From Maratus speciosus (lineage: Eukaryota > Arthropoda > Arachnida > Araneae > Salticidae): a stretch of DNA of 64,000 nt. Both the position numbers and the translations under genes were made by a program. Every line of letters begins with the position of its first letter. Positions within the stretch are counted from its first letter, which is position 1. The notes under the pieces were generated by a model. It did no database searches. It was not told the DNA's origin and was given only the letters and a program-made list of their open reading frames with translations. The DNA is taken from contig OZ010792.1 in the NCBI GenBank assembly GCA_963932465.1, positions 19,051,701-19,115,700 of the forward strand. Direction: 5' to 3'. Shown here in pieces: positions 45,405-55,983 of the stretch.

Positions 45405-46640
45405 GTAAAAAATATCTCTTGAAATGCTAAAAATTTGAATTTAAAATAGAAATAAAACCTCAGAAAATGAGTCAAAATAAAAAGTCAATGCAATCTGCAC
45501 ACGGGGAAATTCTAAATTATAAAATGTTCTAAAAATGAATTAATTCCCATATATAGTTTTTGCTCCTATAAAACTTTTTTTAATGGAACGTTTTTGTCCA
45601 ACTTTAGCATTAAATATCTCTTAAAATAATAATTCGATTTGAAAACTGCCTGCACCAGCGTGTTTATCAAACATTTCTCTATAATACTGCCGATTTTCAT
45701 ATTTTTGCATGCAGTATTTTTCTTAATATTAACGGAGAAAGACCTCCGGTCACAAAAGATTCAAAACCGGCGGCGGCGGCGGCGGCGGCGTAAGTTACTT
45801 TTTTTTAGAATAGAGAGATGCAAAGCTATTATTAAGAACATTATTAGGTTACCATAATAACTAGGTTTCTAAACTAAAATATAACAATTTAACCTGAAAA
45901 AAAAGGACCTTACACGAAATTTGACAGCAGCTCCGCCGCTAAAATAATAAAATAGAAAGAATAACTATATTGCTAGGAAATTAGAGCCAGAAATATCCAT
46001 CTATCCCAGTTATCACGATCCCGATCAAATTTCCTGCCAATTGTTAGCTAAGTTTTGGAATTACTGTTTTTAAGCTTATCTGTGTTCTAGGACATCCTGT
46101 ACTAAAATTTGGGAATTGATTCTTATTGTGATCGATGCTGTTTTACGCGATGTCTATCTTTATCGTACTCTATTTTTCCAGAATCGCGCATTAGTAACTC
46201 ATTATACTTTAGGAACCACGACCGATATTTTTTAGTGGATTCCAAAATGATAGGTCAGTTCTTCAAAAATGCGTTTTGAAAACGTAACATGTGTGTAATG
46301 GAAACCTTCCTTACGGCTGTTCTCTTCTCTGCTCAACAAGCGCAAAACGTTCTGACACATTTGCAAATTCATTTTTTAACGGAAAGGTATAAAATTGGAA
46401 AGCCTGACTATGGAAGCGATTTGGAATCGAACTGTGATTTCCATTTCTTGATAAATAAATTACCTATTAAGTTATAAGCGATTTGTATCAATTGACAAAC
46501 ACGTTTTTCACCCTTTCTTGTGAGGTTATTCTTCTTTCGCTTGGAAGTTCGGTTCAAAATGCCCATCTTGACACTATTTCCTGAAAAATCTATTGCGTTT
46601 GCAAAAAAATGGAAAAAAAAATTAGCCATAATTTTATTTG

Positions 46641-46674
<34 letters not shown>

Positions 46675-46972
46675 TTTTTTTTCCCATTCTGACCAGAAAA
46701 TCAGAGTTTTAACTTTTTACGGCTGCTCTTTCATCTTCACCTAACGCTTCATTTATAATGGCTGTTTCATAATAATAGAAGCCACCAGTCCATCAGAAGA
46801 AAATAACTCGGTTAAGCGGGACTCGGATAATCGAAACTCTACTGCAAAACATATTTCAATTTAAGACTTAAAGCACACGCTTTTATTTTATGTAAAATGA
46901 CGTCACTTGCATTAATATAGATACTTAAAATTAAATATAGTTTACAGTAGCTCCATGTTTTATCATAAATCC
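45405..46972. other. Intergenic DNA with poly-A tract and a pogo-like end
   Basis: A long A-run lies at 46641-46666. 'CTCGGATAATCGAAACTCTA' with CTGC at 46826-46849 is the inverted form of a pogo/Tigger end. Short ORFs (for example 46289-46477) have no recognisable product. Confidence 0.45.
45768..45790 (+). repeat. (CGG)n microsatellite
   Basis: About seven CGG units in an AT-rich context, directly followed by GTAAGT. CGG triplets stand out against the local composition. Confidence 0.9.
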
Positions 46973-47208
46973 TTCATTTATATTTTTCTCAAAATAGCAC
47001 GTATTTTAATTAATTTTTTTTTAATTTTTATGATAAAATAGCAACAAAAAGATATAATTGCTATTTTTCAACTATTTTTTCTTTACTTTCTACTGAAATG
47101 GAGTACTTGAGTTGCCAAAATGAAACAAATGTCGCTAAAAAGTACAAAAAAATTAATATTTCAAAACTAAATGGAGATTCAGTTTTCAAACAAATTGCAT
47201 TAAAAAGT
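46973..47208 (+). repeat. Dispersed repeat of about 235 bp, copy 2
   Basis: It is the partner of 19234-19465. Both copies are bounded by unrelated flanks. Confidence 0.7.
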
Positions 47209-47394
47209 ACTATTTTTTCCAATACGTCGGTATAAACATTGAAAATGTGCGATGATTAGAAGTTTTTAAAAATGCTGTAGAGTATTTAATCGATCAATGT
47301 AACATCGGCTTTTGTTTTATGACCAGCTTATAGAAGGTAACGTTTATTTATTGGAGACCAAATAAGCTGGGAGAAAGAAATAGCATTCCGGGGG

Positions 47395-47580
47395 CTATAA
47401 ACTTACGTCATAAAGTTGCTTTTTGGATTTGAGAACAGCCTTTACCGGAAAAGTTTCAATGTCCAAACAGAAAGGAGCCCACACAATTATATCTGCTAAA
47501 ATAGGAAACTGTCTTAAATGGAAATGTTTTCTCTCATCTAAATATAAGGTGGGCCGAGAAAATATTTCAAATTTCATCAA
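47395..47580 (-). CDS. Candidate exon of an unidentified gene
   Basis: The minus strand is open from 47580 (ATG in sequence context only) to a stop at 47395-47397. The middle (HFHLRQFPILADIIVWAP, then FCLDIETFPVKAVLKSKKQL) has mixed hydrophobic and charged residues and higher GC than its flanks, unlike the Phe/Lys/Ile/Asn-rich shadows elsewhere. Just before the stop the sequence is GAC|GTAAGT, a strong splice-donor match at 47408. TTATATTTAG|ATGAG at about 47538 could be an acceptor. Together they would bound an exon of about 130 nt. I do not recognise the protein, no neighbouring exon was found, and it could be chance or part of an unknown repeat. Confidence 0.25.
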   Translation of the reverse strand: MMKFEIFSRPTLYLDERKHFHLRQFPILADIIVWAPFCLDIETFPVKAVLKSKKQLYDVSL

Positions 47581-47619
47581 TATAAAACTTGTGAATTACA
47601 TCAGAGGATTTTAAACTCC

Positions 47620-48394
47620 AAATCATCTTTTGGCTAAGAATTAACTGTGGTCGTGTGGGTGTATGTATGGGGAAATGAAACTTAAGGGTATTCAGAAAAA
47701 GAACAGAGACAAATTCTAATAATTTTAAACATAATATATATTAATAAAAAAATACAACATCTTTATACACAAATACATCAAATAAATCATCATGCTTGTT
47801 ATTGTGTCCTGTTTAATCCCTTGTAAAAACATTAAATAATCAACGCATTATCTTCCACGGCTACCGGCGAAATACTTTTTCCTCGATGCTGCATTTGTTC
47901 TATCAAATCCGTTTCTCTCTGAGGCAATGCAGTATAACATTGTGTAGTTAATCCAACACATTAGCACAGTTTGCTGCGTTAAAACACCGGATGAAAAAAA
48001 AAAATTCTGTCTTGCAGGCAATTCTGACCCCGAATCTGCATCCAGATTATCAGAGCTTCATGCACAATTGTTCGGCAATTTCACCATCAACCAAGAAATA
48101 GTACCCTTGACTTGAGGTCGTCATCTAGCAAGTGTTCTGAAAAAGAAAAATAACAGCAGTAACATGCTCAAAGTGAAGTGATTCTAACTTCATTTGTTTT
48201 ACTTTATTTTCTCAATTCGTTACGATTCCCCAATCCCATAGGAATGCAGGTTGCATTCATTTCTCTATTTTAAATGTTCATTTTACTTTCAAATGACAAT
48301 TCAATAGGGGTTATATCTACGTTTCTTCGAAAAATTTAATTTATTGTTTGCCGGATATCGTTAACATGCGTACTCAGTAAGTCGGATAATATTT
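47620..48394. other. Intergenic DNA before the tandem array
   Basis: No gene or repeat was recognised. The first recognisable array sequence (TTATTAGTAAAAACAACTTA) appears at about 48405. Confidence 0.5.
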
Positions 48395-49081
48395 ATTGTT
48401 TTATTTTATTAGTAAAAACAACTTAATTGCATACAATTTAACTATTACTATCATAATCATATTGATATATAATACAGAGTTTCTTTTATTATAAGAGGGG
48501 AAGGCGAGGGTAATTTAATAATCAAAATTTGAGATAAAAAAGTGTTATTTCGTTAAAGTGTAATATACGGAAAAAATATTCTCTGAATTATATTTACTTA
48601 TTTAATTTTCTTTTTAAAAACTGCAGTTTCCGAAATTTCTATGTTAATTTATTCGTGGATTAAGTCAACGTTTATTATAGATTATTGGTAAAACAGGCTC
48701 TATAATGGCAATATAAAAAAAAAACAAATTTCAAAATATATTGTTAGCCACACCCGAATGGCGGATCGCCAGCATAATAGGAATAACTAGAAAAATAAGT
48801 TAAAATTATATATTCACTGCGTCACTGGGAAGGAATTTAGTGCTAAACCTCAGCCACAAACGATGGCAAGTTGAGGTTACGGACCACACGCTCAGGGCGG
48901 AGCTCGCAATGTTTCACACAAGGATTGATGTATTTCATTGACTTTTAATGAGCGCTTGTCGTGGTAAAGCTAGAATCTGATTAGGTATAATCCATAGTGA
49001 CGTTGTATGACGTCAGTAATGCTTGTCGTCCATGCAACTTACCTAATGGCAAGTCGACGCCGTCCCTGCCCTCAAGGAGCA

Positions 49082-49231
49082 TTACCAGGTTGCTAATTCC
49101 GCTTTTCCCATTGTATGCAAAAAAATAATTTCACGTTCGATTCTCTTTGCATCATAATATGTGTCATTGTACGGAATAGTTTGAATGCTAATACGATTGT
49201 AATCCGAATTGACTGTTTTTGTTTTAGACAT
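49082..49231 (-). CDS. 49-codon ORF in array unit 1 (coding status unproven)
   Basis: The minus strand is open from ATG at 49231 (MSKTKTVNSDYNRIS, then QTIPYNDTYYDAKRIERE) to TAA at 49082. The homologous ORF at 52593-52727 is shorter. In several other units the A-run after the ATG has a length that shifts the frame. It is recorded because it begins with an ATG in the same place in all readable copies and precedes the conserved core. It could equally be a remnant. Confidence 0.2.
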   Translation of the reverse strand: MSKTKTVNSDYNRISIQTIPYNDTYYDAKRIEREIIFLHTMGKAELATW

Positions 49232-49298
49232 TATTTTCGAATATTAAATATGTGAATAATCACATTGCTAACAAGTCGTAAACCAACTTAGTGTAAAA

Positions 49299-49369
49299 TG
49301 TCCAAGCCGGGAATCGAACCCAGGCCCCTGGAATAGATCTCCAGTGATCTACCTCTAAACCACAAGGAC
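49299..49369 (-). tRNA. tRNA-like sequence or tRNA pseudogene, copy 1
   Basis: Read on the minus strand: a TGGTTTAGAGGTAGATCA-like A box (diverged here), a 5 bp anticodon stem CTGGA/TCCAG with loop GATCTAT, and a perfect B box GGTTCGATTCC in a 5 bp T stem. The acceptor stem pairs at four of the first four and at the last position but has T-T mismatches at positions 5 and 6. Position 33 is A, not T. These faults and the C>T in the T stem (CTGGG) argue for a pseudogene or a SINE head. Confidence 0.5.
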
Positions 49370-49618
49370 GATGCCCAGCTTGAAATCTCTCACTTATATA
49401 AGTCGGTAAAGCTGCAACCGCAGCACTAGCTGGAAAAGTCTTCATGAGCACACAATCAAGTGGCGAAACATGAGACGCAAATGAACCCAGCATCGGTGAA
49501 TACACAATTTTAATTAATTTTTCAACTACTTTTCAGCAGTGAAATTACGCTTGAAATTATTGAATATTAAATACGTGAAAAATCACATTGCTAAGTCGTA
49601 AACCAACTTAGTGAAAAA

Positions 49619-49689
49619 TGTCCAAGCCGGGAATCGAACCCGGGCCCCTGAAATAGATCTCCAGTGCTCTACCACTAAACCACAAGGAC
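49619..49689 (-). tRNA. tRNA-like sequence or tRNA pseudogene, copy 2
   Basis: The A box reads TGGTTTAGTGGTAGAGCA and the B box GGTTCGATTCC, with a perfect T stem (CCGGG/CCCGG). The anticodon stem has one G-T pair. The loop is GATCTAT (TCT at 34-36 if counted normally). It has the same acceptor mismatches as copy 1. The flanks repeat those of copy 1 ('AAGTCGTAAACCAACTTAGT', 'GATGCCCAGCTTGACATC'). Confidence 0.55.
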
Positions 49690-50396
49690 GATGCCCAGCT
49701 TGACATCACTCACTTATATAAGTCGGTAAAGCTGCAACCGCAGCACTAGATGGAGCTAGATGGAGCTAGACAATTTTCAAAATATATTGTAGACCACTTC
49801 CGAACGGTAGATGTGGGGAGATGAATGCAATAACTTGAAAAATAAGTTCAATTTATATATTCACTGCGTCACTTGGAAGGAATTTAGTGGGAAACCTCAG
49901 CCACAAACGATGACAACTTGAGCTTGCGGATTAAATTCAACTTACCTAATGGCAAGTCGACGCTGTTCCTGCCCTGAAGGAGCATTACGAGGTTGCTAAT
50001 TCCGCTTTTCCCATTGTATGCCAAAAACATTTTCACGGTCTTTTCTCTTTGTATCATAATATGTGTCATTGTAAGGAATAGTCTGAATACTATCACGATT
50101 GTAATCCGAATTGAATGTTTTTTTTTTTTAGACATTATTTTCATTTGACCTACCACACTCAGCATACTGTGTCTTATACTATTTATAATTCATTTTATTA
50201 AATTAGTAATAACAACTTAATTGCATGCAATTTAACTATCACTATCATGATCATATTGATTTAATACAGCGTTTCATTTATTATAAGAGGGGAAGGCGAT
50301 CGTAAGTTAATAAGCAAAATTTGAGGAAAAAGTGTTTTTTCGTTAAAGTATAATGTAAGGGAAAAATATTTTCTGAATTTTATTTACTTTCTAATT

Positions 50397-51496
50397 TTTA
50401 CTTTCTTCTATCTTTACAAGAGGAAAGTATTGGATTCGTGAAAATTTTCGACTCCCGGTTTTCGACGGATTTACACGTTTAAGAATGCCCAGAACACGAT
50501 TTGATGGTTTTTAGAAAATGTCTGTCTGTGAGTCTGTCTGTCACTCAGTCACTCTGTCACTCTGTCTGTGAGTCTGTATGTGACAAACATTTTGTGGGCG
50601 CTCTATCTCAAGAACTAATGCACAGAATTTCACAAAACTTATTATTTAGTTATACCTTGATATAAACTAGAGCTGATTAGTTTTTGGTGAAAATCTCCCA
50701 ACAGATGGCGCTGCTATGCGGCATTTTTGCGATTTCTGCAATAGCTATATCTCAAGAACTACTGCACGGATTTTCATAAAACTTCAGATTCAGTTAGTCC
50801 AGGATATAGTTTGGTGCTGATTACTTTTTTGTGAAAATCGCCCAACAGGTGGCGCAGATATGCTGCATTATTCATGATTATCGCAATAGCTCTAACTCGA
50901 GAAAAAATGCACGAATTTTCATCAAACTTCAGATTTCGTTAGTCCTTGATATAAATTAGTGCTGTTTAATTTTTGGTGTAAATCGCCCAACAGGTGGCGC
51001 TGCTGTGATGCATTTTCACGATTTTCGCAAGAGCTGTATCTCAAGAACTATTGCACGGACTTTCATCAAACTTCAGATTTAGTTAGTCCTTGACATAAAT
51101 TGACGTGTAAATTAGTGCTGTTTAATTTTTGGTGTAAATCGCTCAACAGGTGGTGCTGCTATGCTGTATTTTTTGCGATTTCCGCAATAGCTTTATCTCA
51201 AGAACTAACGCTTAGATTTTCAAAAACTTCAGATTCAGGTATACCTTGATATCATTTAGTGCTGTTTATTTTTAGTGTAAATCGCTCAACAGGTGGCGCT
51301 GCTATGCTACATTTTTCAGAATTCCCGCTGTAGCTCTATCACAAGAACTAATGCACGAATTTTCATCAAACTTCAAATTCAGATATACTTTGATATGAAT
51401 TGGTGCTAAATTCATGTAATTTCTTGTACTATTTAAATGATTTAATTGATGTGATTTATATAGAAGAAAGTTTTGTGATGGCCACAACATACTAGT
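50397..51496 (+). mobile_element. Helitron-like non-autonomous element, copy 4, inserted in the array
   Basis: It starts at about TTACTTTCTTCTATCTTTAC and ends CTAGT at 51492-51496, after the hairpin TTGTG-ATGGC-CACAA. The host unit sequence 'TACTTTCTAATTT' continues after it as 'TTTTTTAAACTGCAATTTAC', so it entered a T-run without an evident TSD. Removing it reduces the local unit spacing from 1844 to about 744 bp. Confidence 0.75.
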
Positions 51497-52534
51497 TTTT
51501 TTTTAAACTGCAATTTACGAAATTTTTAAATTTAGTAATGTGAATTTAGTCAAAGTTCATTATAGATTTTTGGTAAATCAGGCTCTGCAATGACAATTCA
51601 AAAAACAACAAATTTCAAAATATATTGTAGGCCTCTCCCGAACGGTAGATAGGGGGGGGGGGAATAAATGCAATAACTTGAAAAATTAAATTAAAATTAT
51701 ATATTCATTACGTCAGTAGGAAAGAATTTAGTGGGAAACCTCAGCCACAAACGATGACAAGTTGAGGTTGCGGATTAAAGTCAACTTACCTAATAGCAAG
51801 TCGACGCTGTTCCTGTCCTCACGGAGCATTACGAGGTTGCTAACTCCGCTTTTCCATTTTTATGCCAAAAAGATTTTCACGGTCTTTTCTCTTTGTATCA
51901 TAATATGTGTCATTGTAAGGAATAGTTTGAATACTAACACGATTTTAATCCGAATTGACAGTTTTTTTTTTTTTAGACATTTATTTTCATTTGACCTACC
52001 ACACTCAACATACTGTGTCTTATACTATTTATAATTTATTTTATTAAATTAGTAAAAACAACTTAATTGCATGCAATTTAACTATTACTATCATAATAAT
52101 TTTGATTTAATACAGTGTTTCATTTATTATAAGAGGGGAAGGCGATCGTAAGTTAATAAGCAAAATTTGAGAAAAAAGTGTTTTCTCGTTAAAGTATAAT
52201 ATAAGGGAAAAATATTTTCTGAATTTTATTTACTTTCTAATTTTCTTTTTAAAAACTGCAATTTACGAAATTTGTATATTTAGTAATGTGAATTTAGTCA
52301 AAGTTAATTATAGATTTTTGGTAAATCAGGCTCTGCTATGACAATTCAAAAAACAACAAATTTCAAAATATATTGTAGGTCTCTCTCGAATGGTAGATAG
52401 GGGGGAGGGGGGGGGGATAAATGCAATATCTTGAAAAATTAAATTAAAATTATATATTCATTACGTCAGTCGGAAGGAATTTAGTGGGAAACTTCATCCA
52501 CAAACGATGACAAGTTGAGGTTGCGGATTAAATT

Positions 52535-52607
52535 CAACTTACCTAATGGCAAGTCGACGCTGTTCCTGCCCTCAAGGAGCATTACGAGGTTGCTAACTCC
52601 GCTTTTC
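52535..52607 (-). other. GC-richer core of the array unit, ending in a donor-like site
   Basis: Representative of the 17 cores. On the minus strand it reads through AACCTCGTAATGCTCCTTGA and GGCAGGAACAGCGTCGACTT to CCATTAG|GTAAGTTGAA, an AG|GTAAGT match to the splice donor consensus. It is the most conserved and most GC-rich part of the unit and is retained even in the rearranged last units (63055, 63897). The donor GT is lost in the core at 62043 (GATAAG) and altered in context at 53283, 56455, 57204 and 59500. Confidence 0.45.
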
Positions 52608-52727
52608 CCTTTTTATACCGAAAACATTTTCACGGTCTTTTCTCTTTGTACCAAAATATGTGTCGTTGTAAGGAATAGTTTGAATACTAACACGATTGTA
52701 ATCCGAATTGACAGTTTTTTTAGACAT
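52593..52727 (-). CDS. 44-codon ORF in array unit 4 (coding status unproven)
   Basis: It starts at ATG 52727 (MSKKTVNSDYNRVSIQTIPY, then NDTYFGTKRKDREN) and ends at TAG 52593. The same frame is open from the ATG in the units with cores at 54773 and 57204 but is shifted in others (for example 60718) by T-run length. The ORF overlaps the start of the core. No known family was recognised. Confidence 0.2.
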   Translation of the reverse strand: MSKKTVNSDYNRVSIQTIPYNDTYFGTKRKDRENVFGIKREKRS

Positions 52728-55700
52728 TATTTTTATTAGACTTGCACATTCAGCATACTGTGTGTTATACTATTTATAATTTATTTTACTAAATTAGTAA
52801 AAACAACTAAATTGCATACAATTTAACTATTACTATCTAGATCATATTGATTTAATACAGTGTTTCATTTATTATAAGAGGGGAAGGCGATCGTAAGTTA
52901 ATAAGCAAAATTTGAGAAAAAAGTGTTTTCTCGTTAAAGTATAATATAAGGGAAAAATATTTTCTGAATTTTATTTACTTTCTAATTTTCTTTTTAAAAA
53001 CTGCAATTTACGAAATTTTTATATTTAGTAATGTGAATTTAATCAAAGTTAATTATAGATTTTTGGTAAATCAGGCTCTGCAATGACAATTTAAAAAACA
53101 ACAAATCTCAAAATATATTGTAGGTCTCTCTCGAATGGTAGATAGGGGGGGGGGGGGGATAAATGCAATATCTTGAAAAATTAAATTAAAATTATATATT
53201 CATTACGTCAGTCGGAAGGAATTTAGTGGGAAACCTCATCCACAAACGATGACAAGTTGAGGTTGCGGATTAAATTCAACTTACCATGTGGCAAGTCGAC
53301 GCTGTTCCTGCCCTCAAGGAGCATTACGAGGTTGCTAACTCCGCTTTTCCCTTTTTATGCCAAAAACATTTTCACGGTCTTTTCTCTTTGTATCATAATA
53401 TGTGTCGTTGTAAGGATTAGTTTGAATACTAACACGATTGTAATCCGAATTGACAGTTTTTTTTAGACATTATTTTCATTTGACTTCCACACTCAGCATA
53501 CTGTGTCTTATACTATTTGTAATTTATTTTATTAAATTAATAAAAACAACTTAATTGCATGCAATTTAACTATTACTATCTAGATCATATTGATTTAATA
53601 CAGTGTTTCATTTATTATAAGGGGGGAAGGCGATCGTAAGTTAATAAGCTAAATTTGAGAAAAAAAATGTTTTTCGTGAAATTATAATATAAGGAAAAAA
53701 TATTTTCTGAATTTTATTTCCTTTCTAATTTTCTTTTTAAAAACTGCAATTTACAAAATTTTTATATTTAGTAATGTGAATTTAATCAAAGTTAATTATA
53801 GATTTTTGGTAAATCAGGCTCTGCAATGACAATTCAAAAAACAACAAATCTCAAAATATATTGTAGGTCTCTCCCGAACGGTAGATAGGGGGAGGGGGGA
53901 TAAATGCAATATCTTGAAAAATTAAGTTAAAATTATATATTTATTACGTCAGTCGGAAGGAATTTAGTTGGAAACCTCAGCCACAAACGATGACAAGTTG
54001 AGGTTGCGGATTAAATTCAACTTACCTAATGCCAAGTCGACGCTGTTCCTGCCCTCAAGGAGCATTACGAGGTTGCTAAATCCGCTTTTCCCTTTTTATG
54101 CCAAAAACATTTTCACGGTCATTTTTCTTTGTATCAAAATATGTGTCGTTGTAAGGAATAGTTTGAATACTAACATGATGGTAATCCGAATTGACAGTTT
54201 TTTTAAAAATTATTTTCATTTGACTTCCACATTCAGCATACTGTGTGTGATACTATTTATAATTTATTTTACTAAATTAGTAAAAACAACTTAATTGCAT
54301 GCAATTTAACTATTACTATCTAGATGATATTGATTTAATACAGTGTTTCATTTATTATAAGAGGGGAAGGCGATCGTAAGTTAATAAGCAAAATTTGAGA
54401 AAAAAGTGTTTTTTCGTTAAAGTATAATATAAGGGAAAAATATTTCCTGAATTTTATTTACTTTCTAATTTTCTTTTTTAAAACTGCAATTTACGAAATT
54501 TCTATATTTAGTAATGTGAATTTAGTCAAAGTTTATTATAGATTTTTGGTAAATGAGGCTATGCAATGGCAATTCAAAAAACAACAAATTTCAAAATATA
54601 TTGTAGGCCTCTCCCAAACGGTAGACAGGTGGGGGGGGGGGGGAGGGGGTAAATGCAATAACGTGAAAAATTAAATTAAAATTATATATTCATTACGTAA
54701 GTCGGAAGGAATTTAGTGGGAAACCTCAGCCACAAACGATGACAAGTTGAGGTTGCGGATTAAATTCAACTTACCTAATGGCAAGTCGACGCTGTTCCTG
54801 CCCTCAAGGAGCATTACGAGGTTGCTAACTCCGCTTTTCCCTTTTTATACCGAAAACATTTTCACGGTCTTTTCTCTTTGTATCAAAATATGTGTCGTTG
54901 TAAGGAATAGTTTGAATACTAACACGATTGTAATCCGAATTGACAGTTTTTTTAGACATTATTTTTATTAGACTTGCACATTCAGCATACTGTGTGTTAT
55001 ACTATTTATAATTTATTTTACTAAATTAGTAAAAACAACTAAATTGCATGCAATTTAACTATTACTATCTAGATCATATTGATTTAATACAGTGTTTCAT
55101 TTATTATAAGAGGGGAAGGCGATCGTAAGTTAATAAGCAAAATTTGAGAAAAAAGTGTTTTTTCGTTAAAGTATAATATAAGGAAAAAATATTTTTTGAA
55201 TTTTATTTACTTTCTAATTTTCTTTTTAAAAACTGCAATTTACGAAATTTTTATATTTAGTAATGTGAATATAGTCAAAGTTTATTATAGATTTTTGGTA
55301 AATCAGGCTCTGCAATGACAATTCAAAAAACAACAAATTTCAAAATATATTTTAGGCCTCTTCCAAACGGTAGACAGGGGGGAGGGGATAAATGCAATAA
55401 GTTGAAAAATTAAATTAAATTTATATATTCTTTACGTCATTCGGAGGGAATTTATTGGGAAACCTCAGCCACAAACGATGACAAGTTGAGGTTACGGATT
55501 AAATTCAACGTACCTAATGGCAAGACGACGCTGCTCCTGCCCTCAAGGAGCATTACGAGGTAACTAACTCCGCTTTTCCCTTTTTATGCCAAAAACATTT
55601 TCACGGTCTTTTCTCTTTGTATCATAATATTTGTCATTGTAAGGAATAGTTTGAATACTAACACGATTGTAATCCGAATTGACAGATTTTATTAGACATT

Positions 55701-55783
55701 ATTTTCATTTGACTTCCACACTCAGCATACTGTGTCTTATACTATTTATAATTTATTTTATTAAATTAGTAAAAACAACTGAA

Positions 55784-55983
55784 CCCTCCGTCTACCAGAC
55801 GTGTCCATTGGACCCGACAGGTACATACAAAATATTCATTCAAACCAGAAATTTCTTTAAAATAAACTAAGTATATAAACCAGACAAAAATAAGGTAAAT
55901 AAATAAGTTAAATAGTTTTAAATAAAAATTCTGGTGTAGAACGTTTTATTAAAACTTGAATAAAATTCCTGGTAGATCTAGGG
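55784..55983. mobile_element. 200 bp piggyBac-type MITE, family B (copy 2), in the array
   Basis: It is flanked by TGAA (mutated TTAA, 55780-55783) and TTAA (55984-55987). The target is the TTAA of 'CAACTTAATTGCAT', intact in the other units. It has the same length and ends as 4372-4571. Removing it restores the 740 bp spacing. Confidence 0.92.

Noticed and set aside
46520..46744. Plus-strand ORF with a poly-Lys run
   Set aside because: The Lys run is a poly-A tract, and the opposite strand gives a poly-Phe ORF. No domain or context supports coding.
49619..49689. Functional tRNA gene
   Set aside because: There are two T-T mismatches in the acceptor stem and A at position 33, shared by all copies. 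Recorded as tRNA-like instead.
53968..54294. 108-codon plus-strand ORF in an array unit, with related ORFs in several other units
   Set aside because: The plus-strand frames are hydrophobic, low-complexity and repeat only because the DNA is tandemly copied. Their starts and ends vary with indels and they show no domain.
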